A DNA stretch of 48,895 nt from Desulfurivibrio sp. (lineage in GTDB: Bacteria; Desulfobacterota; Desulfobulbia; Desulfobulbales; SURF-16). Every line of letters starts with the position of its first letter. Positions within the stretch are counted from its first letter, which is position 1. Both the position numbers and the translations under genes were made by a program. This document shows, piece after piece, positions 35,049-43,969 of this stretch. The notes under the pieces were generated by a model. The model did not search any database. It was not told the origin of the DNA and was given only the letters and a program-made list of their open reading frames with translations. The DNA is taken from assembly GCA_003605035.1 (NCBI GenBank), contig QZKJ01000022.1, positions 1 through 48,895 of the forward strand. The letters run 5' to 3'.

Positions 35049-36632
35049 ATGAACACCCTGCTGCAATACTGTACGCCCCCCCTGCTGGGGGCATTCATCG
35101 GCTACATGACCAACTATGTGGCCATCAGGATGCTGTTCCGTCCCCTGCATCCCTGGAAGATCTTCGGCCTCCGGGTGCCCATGACCCCCGGCGTCATCCC
35201 GGCCAAGAGACACCTGCTGGCGGAAAACATCGGCGAGATGGTGGGCGAACACCTGCTGACCGGCGATGACGTGAGCCGGGCCATTGCCGGCAGCCGCTTC
35301 CAGCATGACCTGCAGGAGCTGATCGATGCCCGGCTGACCGCCCTGTTCAAAAAGGATCTGGGCCCCATCACCACCGTCATCCCGGCACGTTTTCATACCT
35401 ATTTCCATGCCAGCATCAAGATCATCCGGCTCCGCTTCATCACCCACCTGCATGCCTATCTGGAAAGCGAGGATTTTGCCGCCACCATAGACAGGGCTGT
35501 CGCCGGTCAGGTCGAGCTGCTGCTGGCCAGAAACCTCAGCGACACCTTCCCCCCGGAAAACCGGGAGCACCTTTACGCCTTCCTGGAAAAGACCGCCCAG
35601 GACCTGCTGGCCAGCCCGGCGGTCAGGCAATGGGTGAGCGGCCAGGTGCAGCAGAGGATCGACGCCACCCTGCGGGAAAACCGTTCCATCCACGATGTCA
35701 TCCCGCCGGAGCTGTCCGCCCTCCTGTTTGACCGGCTGGAGCAGGAGGCCCCCGGCCTCCTGGAAAAATTTGCCCGCATGTTGCAGGAACCGGCCATGCA
35801 GGGGAAAATCACCGAAACCATCTGCAGCACCATCTCGGACTTCACCCGCTCCCTGGGTCCGCTGGCCGCCATGATGGCCAGCTTTATCAGCACCGAGACC
35901 ATCCGTGGCAAGGTAAACGGCTATCTTGCCGGCAAAGGGGATGAAATCGGCCAATGGCTGGCCGATGAAACCGTCCAGCAGGAGGTGGCCGCCACCCTCA
36001 GGAACAAGGCCGATGAGCTTCTCCGCACCCCCCTGGCCGAGCTGCTGAAAAATGTCGACCAGCAGAAAATCAGGGAGATGAACCTGGATTTCAGTGAACA
36101 GGTCAGCGCACTGCTGGCCAAACCGGGGGCCTCAGCGGCGCTCACCGGCATCCTGCGGGATGCCTTTGCCGTTCAGACCGAACGGCCCGCGGCCGAGATC
36201 ATCACCGACCTGTTCGGCGCCGATGCGCTGCAGAAAGGCCGGCAGTGGACCGCGGCCGAGGTGACCGCCATCTTCCGTTCAGCCAGGGTCAAGCAGCTGC
36301 TCACCGATCTGACGGTCCAACTGGTTGAAAAGAAGCTGCTCAACAAGCCCATCGGCCCGCTGGCGGACCTGCTGCCCAGGGATGTGCAGATATCCTTTGC
36401 CGAATACCTCCTGCAACAGGTCAATGACCTGATGATCCGGGAGGTTCCCGGCCTGGTGGCCTCGCTGAACATCAGAAAGATCGTCACCAGAAAGGTCGAC
36501 TCCCTGGATCTGCTGCGCCTGGAGAAACTGCTGATGAGCATCATGGAGGAGCAGTTCAAGTACATCAATCTCTTCGGCGCCCTGCTCGGTTTTCTCATCG
36601 GCCTGCTCAACCTGCTGGTGCTGGGGTTGTAG
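35049..36632 (+). CDS. DUF445 family membrane protein
   Basis: 527 residues. Family signatures: LGAFIGYMTNYVAIRMLFRP (first TM helix plus conserved loop), HPWKIFGLRVPMTPGVIPAK and HLLAENIGEMVGEHLLTG at the N-terminus. A long helical, Asp/Glu- and Leu-rich central body follows, with a C-terminal TM helix (LFGALLGFLIGLLNLLVLGL). DUF445 proteins are inner-membrane proteins of unknown function. A nonamer array directly precedes ATG 35049, leaving only a GAGACCAAC stretch in place of an SD site. The next gene, a Pif1-like helicase, follows on the same strand after 65 bp but has no evident functional link. Confidence 0.88.
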   Translation: MNTLLQYCTPPLLGAFIGYMTNYVAIRMLFRPLHPWKIFGLRVPMTPGVIPAKRHLLAENIGEMVGEHLLTGDDVSRAIAGSRFQHDLQELIDARLTALFKKDLGPITTVIPARFHTYFHASIKIIRLRFITHLHAYLESEDFAATIDRAVAGQVELLLARNLSDTFPPENREHLYAFLEKTAQDLLASPAVRQWVSGQVQQRIDATLRENRSIHDVIPPELSALLFDRLEQEAPGLLEKFARMLQEPAMQGKITETICSTISDFTRSLGPLAAMMASFISTETIRGKVNGYLAGKGDEIGQWLADETVQQEVAATLRNKADELLRTPLAELLKNVDQQKIREMNLDFSEQVSALLAKPGASAALTGILRDAFAVQTERPAAEIITDLFGADALQKGRQWTAAEVTAIFRSARVKQLLTDLTVQLVEKKLLNKPIGPLADLLPRDVQISFAEYLLQQVNDLMIREVPGLVASLNIRKIVTRKVDSLDLLRLEKLLMSIMEEQFKYINLFGALLGFLIGLLNLLVLGL

Positions 36633-36697
36633 CCGGATCGGCAAGACACCAGAAAAATCGTGGCCTCGAAGTCTCTTGATGGTATGTTAGTGATGAA

Positions 36698-39262
36698 ATG
36701 AAGGTTAACGCCAACTCCGACAAACCTGTCATCCCCTGCCCCGCAGGCCGGCAGCCGGCGATCGGACCCAACCCCGAACTGCAGCTGGCCGACGATTTTG
36801 TCCGCTACACCGACTGCCATGTTTTCCTGACCGGCAAGGCCGGCACCGGCAAGACCACCTTTCTGCACCAGATCAAAAAAAATACCAGCAAGCGCCTGAT
36901 CGTCACCGCGCCCACCGGGGTGGCGGCCATCAACGCCGGCGGCGTCACCCTGCATTCCTTTTTCCAGATGCCCCTGGGTCCTTTTGTGCCGGGCAGCGAG
37001 GCATACGGCCACAATATGCAGCGCCGGTTCAACAAGGAAAAAATCAACATCATCAAGAGCCTCGACCTGCTGGTGATCGATGAGATCAGCATGGTGCGGG
37101 CCGACCTGCTCGACGGGGTGGACCAGGTGCTGCGCCGCTACCGCCGCAGCGAGCTGCCCTTCGGCGGCGTGCAGCTCCTGATGATCGGCGATCTGCACCA
37201 GCTCTCGCCGGTGGTGAAAGAAGAGGACTGGCAGATCCTGCGCGACTATTATGCGTCAAGCTATTTTTTCAGCAGCAATGCCCTGCGGCAGACCGAACTC
37301 ATCTCCATCGAACTCAAACATATCTACCGCCAGTCTGATCCCCGCTTCATCGACCTGCTCAACCGGGTGCGCAACAACGAACTTGACGCGGACTCCCTGC
37401 GGGAACTCAACAGCCGCTGCCAGCCGGATTTTGCGCCGGCTGACGAGGAAGGCTACATCACCCTGGGCACCCACAACCGCGGGGTGGACGCCATCAACGA
37501 AACCAGGCTGCGGGCCCTGCCGGCCAAAAAACACAGCTTCGCCGCCGAGGTGGAAGGTGACTTCCCGGAATACGCCTTTCCCACCGCGGCCGCGCTGGAG
37601 CTCAAGGTCGGCGCCCAGGTGATGTTCGTGCGCAACGATCCATCCCGTGACAAGCTCTATTTCAACGGCAAGATCGGCAAAATAACCCGCATCGCGGGCA
37701 AGGAGGTGTTCGTCAAGTGCCCCGGCGACAGCAGGGAAATCCCGGTTGAACCAGCTACCTGGGAAAACATCAAGTACACCCTTGATCCCGAGACCAGGGA
37801 GATCACCGAAAACAAGATCGGCAAATTCGTCCAGTACCCGCTGAAACCGGCCTGGGCCATCACCATCCACAAGAGCCAGGGCCTCACCTTTGACCGGGCG
37901 GTCATCGACGCGGCCGCGGCCTTTGCCCATGGCCAGGTCTACGTGGCCTTAAGCCGCTGCCGGACCTTTGCTGGCCTGGTGCTCAGCTCGCCCATTGCCC
38001 TGCGTGCCGTGAAAAGCGACCCGGCGGTGCTGGATTTTGTCAACCGGGCGTGCGAAAACCCGCCCTCACCGGCACGTCTGCAGGCTGAAAAAATCGCGCA
38101 CCAGCAACGCCTGCTGCTGGAGTGCTTTGATTTCGGGCGCCTGCGTTTCCGTCTGCACCGCCTGCTGCGGCTGCTGCAGGATAACGCCCAGCTGGTGACG
38201 GTGGCCGGGGTGGCTGATCTCCGCGGCCTGGCGGACAGGGGCGAGCAGGAAATTATTGTGGTCGGCGAAAATTTCAAACGCCAGCTGCGCGGTCTCTTTG
38301 CCGATGGCAGCCTGCCGCAGACCGACCCGGTGATCCTTGAGCGGCTGGCCAAGGCCTCCACTTATTTTCAGGAAAAAATCGCCGCGATCCTCGCCGACAA
38401 TCTGCGGGCCCTGCGGGTGGACACCGACAACCAGGAAATAGGCAAACGGGTCAAAGAGGCAATAAGCGAACTGAAGAAAGAGGTTGCCATGAAAACCGCG
38501 GCAGTAAAGAGCTGCGCAGAAGGTTTTTCGCCGGAGCGCTACCGCCGTGCCATCTCCGCCGCTGATATCGACTTCAAGTCCGACAAGGCGGAAAAAGCCG
38601 CGGCAGTGGCAGCGGCAGCGGAATACACCGTGGCCGACGTGGCCCATGCAGAGCTGTTCCAGAGCCTGAAGAACTGGCGCGCCCAGGCGGCCGGCCGGGA
38701 GGGGGTTCCCTTCTACCGGATTCTGCACCAGAGCATCCTGATCCAGGTCGCGGTCAATCTGCCCGATAATCTGGCTGATCTGCGGAAAATCAAGGGGATC
38801 GGTGCGCGCACCCTGGAAAAATACGGCAAGGAACTGGTGGAGATGGTGGCGACCTATCGCCGGGAGCACGGGATTGTCGAGGTGGTCCTGCCTGAGCCCA
38901 AAGCAGCTGAGCAACAGGCAGCAGCCGGAAAAGAAAAAACCGTGCAAGGCGATACCCGACAGGTCAGTTTCGCCATGTTTCAGGAAGGACTGACGGTTGC
39001 CCGGATCGCCGAGCAGCGCGGCCTGGCCAGGTCAACCATCGAAGGCCACCTGACCCATTTCGTGGCCAGCGGCGAACTGGCCATCGACCGGCTGCTGCCC
39101 CCGGAAAAACTGCAGGTGATCACCCAAAAACTGACGGAAATGAAGAACCGCCCGCTCGGGGAGGTAAAAACCGCCCTGGGCGACGCCTGTTCCTACAATG
39201 AAATCAAACTGGTGCAGGCCCACCTGCACTATCTGGAGAGTAAAAACCGCGGCCAAATTTGA
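36698..39262 (+). CDS. Pif1/RecD-like superfamily 1 helicase with HRDC and C-terminal HTH domains
   Basis: 854 residues. The SF1B helicase core shows LTGKAGTGKTTF (Walker A, K52), LIVTAPTGVAAINAGG (motif Ia), LLVIDEISMVRADLLDG (Walker B), IGDLHQLSPVV (motif III), VKAQVMF-like GAQVMFVRND and AITIHKSQGLTFD, YVALSRCRTF (motifs V/VI), the PIF1 pattern. The C-terminal half has a charged linker, an HRDC domain (about 675-735, DLRKIKGIGARTLEKYGKEL) and a winged HTH (about 775-850, MFQEGLTVARIAEQRGLARS) as in RecQ-type or HTH_40 helicases. It probably resolves G-quadruplex or R-loop structures. Alone in its transcription unit. Confidence 0.9.
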   Translation: MKVNANSDKPVIPCPAGRQPAIGPNPELQLADDFVRYTDCHVFLTGKAGTGKTTFLHQIKKNTSKRLIVTAPTGVAAINAGGVTLHSFFQMPLGPFVPGSEAYGHNMQRRFNKEKINIIKSLDLLVIDEISMVRADLLDGVDQVLRRYRRSELPFGGVQLLMIGDLHQLSPVVKEEDWQILRDYYASSYFFSSNALRQTELISIELKHIYRQSDPRFIDLLNRVRNNELDADSLRELNSRCQPDFAPADEEGYITLGTHNRGVDAINETRLRALPAKKHSFAAEVEGDFPEYAFPTAAALELKVGAQVMFVRNDPSRDKLYFNGKIGKITRIAGKEVFVKCPGDSREIPVEPATWENIKYTLDPETREITENKIGKFVQYPLKPAWAITIHKSQGLTFDRAVIDAAAAFAHGQVYVALSRCRTFAGLVLSSPIALRAVKSDPAVLDFVNRACENPPSPARLQAEKIAHQQRLLLECFDFGRLRFRLHRLLRLLQDNAQLVTVAGVADLRGLADRGEQEIIVVGENFKRQLRGLFADGSLPQTDPVILERLAKASTYFQEKIAAILADNLRALRVDTDNQEIGKRVKEAISELKKEVAMKTAAVKSCAEGFSPERYRRAISAADIDFKSDKAEKAAAVAAAAEYTVADVAHAELFQSLKNWRAQAAGREGVPFYRILHQSILIQVAVNLPDNLADLRKIKGIGARTLEKYGKELVEMVATYRREHGIVEVVLPEPKAAEQQAAAGKEKTVQGDTRQVSFAMFQEGLTVARIAEQRGLARSTIEGHLTHFVASGELAIDRLLPPEKLQVITQKLTEMKNRPLGEVKTALGDACSYNEIKLVQAHLHYLESKNRGQI

Positions 39263-39299
39263 CAACTGCAGGATGTGATACTTGACTTCGTATATACAG

Positions 39300-39766
39300 C
39301 AGGAAGTTACCCCTTGATGAAAAAAGCGCTGTGATTCTTCATACAGGTATTCGAGGTACTCCTTCATCTTCTTTTACCCCTTCTACCCCGCATACCGGTC
39401 CATGCCCGGGAACGATGACTTTGGATCAAGAGAAATGATGAGATCGAGAGACTCGAACCATTTCTTGTACTGCCGACCCAGCCCATGGGGGTGCCCTGTA
39501 GAAAATAATGCCACCAGCAAATACCACACCTTCCTCGGGTACGTGAACGATTATGTCACCGACCTGGTGCTATGGCCCCACATAGATAAGCTGGACCTCA
39601 GTACCATCGAGGTCCAGCACATATTGTTCGCCAAACAGGGTGGTCGGCAACACCGGTTTGATTCCGTCGAAGTCGTAGTAAGGAAGCCATTGGCGCTTAC
39701 TTGCTGCAAGTTCATTCGAGTACTCCAACCCAGCAGCTTTGAACCTGGCGCATCAAAGGGCTACGC
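39300..39766 (-). pseudogene. Decayed metallo-beta-lactamase-fold hydrolase (C-terminal part)
   Basis: Conceptual minus-strand translation, stitched across frames, gives a metallo-beta-lactamase-fold C-terminal half: QWLPYYDFDGIKPVLPTTLF, GEQYVLDLDGTEVQLIYVGP, then a stop (TAG, 39572-39570) where HQVGDIIVHVPEEGVVFAGG continues. After frameshifts near 39487-39491 (a G5 run), 39418-39425 and 39370-39375 come YKKWFESLDLIISLDP, VIVPGHGPVCGVEG and MKEYLEYLYEESQRFF. The GHG of the fold is visible, while the N-terminal HxHxDH part is absent. Gene truncation plus at least three frame changes make it non-functional. It lies between the Pif1 helicase and the porin/sulfatase cluster. Confidence 0.8.
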
Positions 39767-39816
39767 CAGGATGGCCTAGCTGCCGAAGACGATGTCGAAA
39801 CCGGGATTCCCGGGCT

Positions 39817-40818
39817 TTATTCCTGACCCTGCAGCCGTCGCGAACCTTCGATGATAGGGTGCCAGCCAAACACGAGCGTGACCATGAAGACATCCATACG
39901 AAGGTCGTCAGGAGCGTCATCATTTAAAGTCGACTTATAACTGAACGTGAGGTTCAGGTTCTCATTGACCCCGTAGCCAAGGGTAAATCCCATACCGACA
40001 TTACTCAATTCCTTGCCGGGGACATCATTGACGGTCGGTTCGCCACCGTTGTACACGGCAGCGTCGAGTGATCCCCAAAGATACTCTGTAAAATCGCGCG
40101 ACAAGTGCGCATCCAACTGGAAAAGGGGATCGGTTTCCATGGTCTGCCCGACATAATCGTCATTGTCACCGAAAAACCACACGGCGGGAAGAAATTCCAG
40201 GGTCGTCCTCCGGCCGGGCACCCAGGAGCCGAGTTGCCAGATGATGGGCATACCCAGGCGGCCATACCATCGGTTCTGACCGAGATTCAATGGCTGGTCA
40301 CTATCATACTCGCCAATCGGCAGCGCCAGGTCGGCAAGCAGATCGACAGAGAATCCCGGTTCGTAGCGCATGGCGTCGGGAATGCTCTTCTGGGCCGGTG
40401 GGCCGAAGATGTTGATGTCGAATTCAAGCATCGGGTCGCCAAACCCTTCGGCTGATTGATTGACCGACCTGCCGGCAACCGTTACATCTCCTGAGACCCG
40501 TCCCATGGGCATGATGACCGCCGCCGTAGCCGAGCGATCAAACAGGGAAAAGGTGTGCGCATAGCCCAGCATTGCGAGAGTGGCGTCGAAATCCGCACCT
40601 GGGGTCACCGTATGGGCGGAATCGAAGGGATTCGTGTTGCCGCTGATCGACTCGACGATCAACGGCACTGCACTGCCACCAGAAAGCGTTTTCCAATAGA
40701 ATCGTGCAGGGACCTGGGCCATGCCCTGTGGCGGGCAAAATACCCCGATGGTGGAGAGAGCGGCGACAACCATCCCTGACCAGACAACCGATTTTTGCCA
40801 ATTTCCTTTGTTTTTCAT
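39817..40818 (-). CDS. Outer-membrane transporter-like beta-barrel (MetA-pathway porin type)
   Basis: 333 residues from ATG 40818, which has AAGGA 8 nt upstream (a longer frame extends to 40854). Signal peptide with hydrophobic core (VVWSGMVVAALSTIGVF) and cleavage near GMAQ. The body has alternating beta-strand pattern and many aromatic residues, with a C-terminal VFMVTLVFGW strand near the end, though the last residues are not the usual terminal Phe. It fits the Phenol_MetA_deg-type outer-membrane family. It follows the sulfatase gene by 50 bp on the same strand, so both may serve uptake and use of an aromatic or sulfated substrate. Family assignment is by pattern only. Confidence 0.72.
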   Translation of the reverse strand: MKNKGNWQKSVVWSGMVVAALSTIGVFCPPQGMAQVPARFYWKTLSGGSAVPLIVESISGNTNPFDSAHTVTPGADFDATLAMLGYAHTFSLFDRSATAAVIMPMGRVSGDVTVAGRSVNQSAEGFGDPMLEFDINIFGPPAQKSIPDAMRYEPGFSVDLLADLALPIGEYDSDQPLNLGQNRWYGRLGMPIIWQLGSWVPGRRTTLEFLPAVWFFGDNDDYVGQTMETDPLFQLDAHLSRDFTEYLWGSLDAAVYNGGEPTVNDVPGKELSNVGMGFTLGYGVNENLNLTFSYKSTLNDDAPDDLRMDVFMVTLVFGWHPIIEGSRRLQGQE

Positions 40819-40867
40819 GAGATATCCTTTCTTATTGATGAATGATTGGTTCACGGATCGGCAGCAT

Positions 40868-42685
40868 TCAAGGCTTTGGCTCAGCCATCATGTCCTTAGG
40901 TGGCACGAACTGCTTCTTGTTGATCAGCGGCGGGTAACCCGGGTCATCCGGAACACGTGGCGGGAGTTGGTCTTCAAGGGTTTCGAACACGGAGCGACTT
41001 GGCAGGATGACGTTGTTCGCCAGGGCATAGTTTTCCCAGAGCTTGATCATCTCCTGCAATTTATCGGGCCGCTCGGCCGCGAGATCCGTACGTTCGGCGG
41101 GATCAGCTGTCAGATTGAACAACTCCCAATCGGCTTTCCCTAATGGTTTGTACTCCCAACGGATCTTCCATTCGCCCTGGCGTACTGCCCGATTGCCAAA
41201 CATTTCCCAGGCGAGATAATCCTTCTCCGTCCTTGGCGAGTCCACCTGACCGGCCAGCATCGGCACCCAGGACTTGCCGATCAGTGGCGGCAGGTCTTGG
41301 CCATTGTGCTGCTTCGGGTAGCTGGCACCAGCGACTTCGAGGAGCGTCGGCATAATGTCTGCCACATGCAGGAGTCCGTGGTTGATGCTCTCTTTCGGGC
41401 GTTTGACGACTGGACCACTGACGATGAGAGCGTTGCGGATACCGCCTTCACCCATCCAGCCCTTGTACTGACTGAAGGGCGTCATCGAGACTTGCGCCCA
41501 CATGGGCCCGTAACCGACATACGATCCAGGGTCACCCCAGGCGTTGGGATGATTCTGCGACCATTTGATTGCCGCAAAGAGAAAGTCCCGGGTCCCGGGT
41601 TTTCCGGCGATCATCTTGAAAAGGTCGGTACCCTCGGCGCCGTTATCGCCGAATACAATGAAGATAGTGTTATCGTATTCGCCGATCACCTTGAGATGGT
41701 CAATGAGCCGGCCGACATGGAAGTCCATATTTTCCATCATACCGGCATAGAGCTCCATCTTCTTGCCGAGAATAGCACGGGCTGCAGGCGCAAGAACAAC
41801 GGGATCAGGCAGAAACCACATGCGCTCGGCCAGCTGGGTGCCCTTGGGCATGATACCGATTTCGATCTGTTGCTGCAGGCGTGCCTGCCGCACCGCGTCC
41901 CAACCCTTGTCATACTCGCCGACGTGCCGACTGCGCCATTCTTTCGGCAGATGGTACGGATCATGCGGGGCCTGGTGGGAGACATAGGCGAAGAAGGGTT
42001 TGCCGTCGCCATGATTGGCGTTGATGAATTCGATCATCTTGTCGGTATAGGTCTTCGTCGCGTAGTAATCATCCGGAAGCTTTGTCAGGTAGCGGCCATC
42101 CTCGGTAAAGACGGACAGCGGCGCTGCCCCGGTGAAATTATACATATCCCAGTAGCTGCCCGCCCCGTCGAGCAGCGAAAAATCCCGCTCGAAACCGCGG
42201 GCGGCCGGGATCTGCTCAGGCGCCTTGCCCATGTGCCACTTACCGACCATATAGGTGTGATAGCCGGCATCCTTGAGGAGCTGCGGCAGAGTGGCCACCT
42301 GGTTGTTGAGGTAGCCTTCGTACCCGGCCACACCGCGCTGGTTGGGGGCTGTCCATTCATCCATGTTCCCCAGGCCGTTCAGATGGGTATCAACTCCACT
42401 CAAGAGCATGGAGCGCGTCGGCGAACAACTCGCATGGGTATAGAAGTTGGTGAAGCGGATCCCGCCCTTCGCCAGCGAGTCGAGGTTCGGTGTCTTGATT
42501 TCACTGCCATACGACCCCATGTCGGCGTAGCCCATGTCATCGCCGAGGATGATGACGATGTTGGGCCGACGAGGAGTCTCTGCCGTCGCCGGGGCGGTTT
42601 GGAGTAAAATGCCTGCCGTAAGGATGGCGGCGACAGCCATTAGGCCTTTCAGACGGAAAGTGAACGTGTGGCTCCGCGCATTCAT
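40868..42685 (-). CDS. Arylsulfatase (type I, formylglycine-dependent)
   Basis: 605 residues from ATG 42685, chosen for its signal peptide (FRLKGLMAVAAILTAGILLQ, cleavage near ATAE). A start at 42781 has the better SD (AGGAG) but would leave ~32 residues ahead of the signal peptide. The sulfatase core has RPNIVIILGDDMGYADMGSY (metal-binding DD), C87 in THASCSPTRSM (the CxPxR motif converted to formylglycine), VGKWHMG and FVFGDNGAEG. It hydrolyses sulfate esters in the periplasm. The maturation enzyme (FGE or anSME) is not in the window. It sits between two beta-barrel genes and may share a promoter with the downstream one. Confidence 0.93.
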   Translation of the reverse strand: MNARSHTFTFRLKGLMAVAAILTAGILLQTAPATAETPRRPNIVIILGDDMGYADMGSYGSEIKTPNLDSLAKGGIRFTNFYTHASCSPTRSMLLSGVDTHLNGLGNMDEWTAPNQRGVAGYEGYLNNQVATLPQLLKDAGYHTYMVGKWHMGKAPEQIPAARGFERDFSLLDGAGSYWDMYNFTGAAPLSVFTEDGRYLTKLPDDYYATKTYTDKMIEFINANHGDGKPFFAYVSHQAPHDPYHLPKEWRSRHVGEYDKGWDAVRQARLQQQIEIGIMPKGTQLAERMWFLPDPVVLAPAARAILGKKMELYAGMMENMDFHVGRLIDHLKVIGEYDNTIFIVFGDNGAEGTDLFKMIAGKPGTRDFLFAAIKWSQNHPNAWGDPGSYVGYGPMWAQVSMTPFSQYKGWMGEGGIRNALIVSGPVVKRPKESINHGLLHVADIMPTLLEVAGASYPKQHNGQDLPPLIGKSWVPMLAGQVDSPRTEKDYLAWEMFGNRAVRQGEWKIRWEYKPLGKADWELFNLTADPAERTDLAAERPDKLQEMIKLWENYALANNVILPSRSVFETLEDQLPPRVPDDPGYPPLINKKQFVPPKDMMAEPKP

Positions 42686-42889
42686 TCGCCGGCCATCCGG
42701 GTCTTCATCGGCCCTGCGATTTGAATGACCAGGAATTGTCCCTGGGCGATATCGTCCGCATTCGACCAAGCTCTGTCCCATTGCATATTCTCCTATCAAA
42801 CGAGTAAAAACCAGCATTTCAACAAACCGCCGGTTTGGCAAACATAAGAGGTGCTTCTGAGTGGTGGCGCAAAAAAACGAGTGCTCATT

Positions 42890-43699
42890 CTATTTAGGAA
42901 ACAAAAACGTCAACTGTACCCTAAAACCCCAAGCCTCGGGACCGTCATCCGGTGATTCGGCCCAATATTTTGCGCCCACGGCGAGTTGGAGGATCTGTGG
43001 GCCGATCTTGAACAGTTGCGCCACCTGGCCAATCACCGGGACCGACCATTGGTCGTTTTCCCAGTCGTAGGTGGCTTCGGTGTTCAGGCCTATGGTTGTT
43101 TTCGTTGTGGTGATATAGCTCACGAAGGGCTGCAGGAAGGTGGCATTGACATCGTCCCGGTCGTGGTCACCGGCCACGGACCAGATATGGTTGGTCAGAA
43201 GGCCGACCGACCACGGTCCTGACTGCTTCAGCGCCACTGCCGTCGGTCCGATACCCCACTGGTCGCCGCCGAGTACATCGTCGGTGGCGGTTGGCAGCAG
43301 TTCCACCGGTCCCGCCCCCCAGATCCAGCCGCCTGCAGTCGGCGATTTCGGCGAAAAGAACTGGCTGGCGATAATGTCGCCGAGGCCCGACTCGTTCATG
43401 TCTGGCAGCGGGAAATCCTGTCGATCTATGAGCGGTACAATAGTTCGAGTGATCAGATTCCAGTTTCCGTTCATTGAGAAGGGGATGACCGGCTGGATGT
43501 TCAGAGCGCTGACCGAAGCATCGTCGTTTAATCCGCCGTACTCGTCGTAGTTGTATTGCAATGGCACGCTGACCAGCGAAGCAATCGGGTTCGCCAGCTT
43601 CTTGGCCAGTTCAGCTGCCTCATCATCCTGTGCCTGTGCCGGAACAGCCAACGCCAAACCGATCATTGCCAGGGGGAAAATCTGTCCGTTGCAATTCAT
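42890..43699 (-). CDS. Outer-membrane beta-barrel protein, neuromedin-U-like transporter family
   Basis: About 269 residues from ATG 43699 with GAGGGG upstream; the frame continues further upstream without family character. Signal peptide (MNCNGQIFPLAMIGLALAV, cleavage near AQAQ). The body looks like a barrel protein of the neuromedin-U-like/transporter family: LANPIASLVSVPLQYNYDEY, FSMNGNWNLITRTIVPLIDR, GLGDIIASQFFSP, GVGAKYW-like VGAKYWAES, and a terminal strand WGFRVQLTFLFPK. It is upstream of the sulfatase gene (about 200 bp) on the same strand. Both barrel proteins could form an outer-membrane channel for the sulfatase substrate or product. Confidence 0.78.
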   Translation of the reverse strand: MNCNGQIFPLAMIGLALAVPAQAQDDEAAELAKKLANPIASLVSVPLQYNYDEYGGLNDDASVSALNIQPVIPFSMNGNWNLITRTIVPLIDRQDFPLPDMNESGLGDIIASQFFSPKSPTAGGWIWGAGPVELLPTATDDVLGGDQWGIGPTAVALKQSGPWSVGLLTNHIWSVAGDHDRDDVNATFLQPFVSYITTTKTTIGLNTEATYDWENDQWSVPVIGQVAQLFKIGPQILQLAVGAKYWAESPDDGPEAWGFRVQLTFLFPK

Positions 43700-43969
43700 T
43701 TTTATATCCCCTCTGGTTGAACCATTTTTTTTAATGGTATTTTCCGGCCTGCTTGACCAGTGCAAAAACACCAACATCGGTCACTTCAAAACATCTCGAC
43801 ATCAGGCAGTTTGTGATAGTATTTCCTATCTCATAATTTATGTGCTTCCTGAACCTGTTGCAAAGCGCCGAGGAACTGGATACAAAATACAATATATGAT
43901 GTTTCCTGTCTCGAATTTCTATACACCCGGTGCAGTTCTCGTCTGGATGGGGCTCTGCGACAGATTCTC

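Noticed and set aside
39420..39450. GACTCGAACC-like tRNA T-loop sequence
   Set aside because: It is part of the decayed metallo-beta-lactamase-fold gene; no cloverleaf or CCA end could be built.
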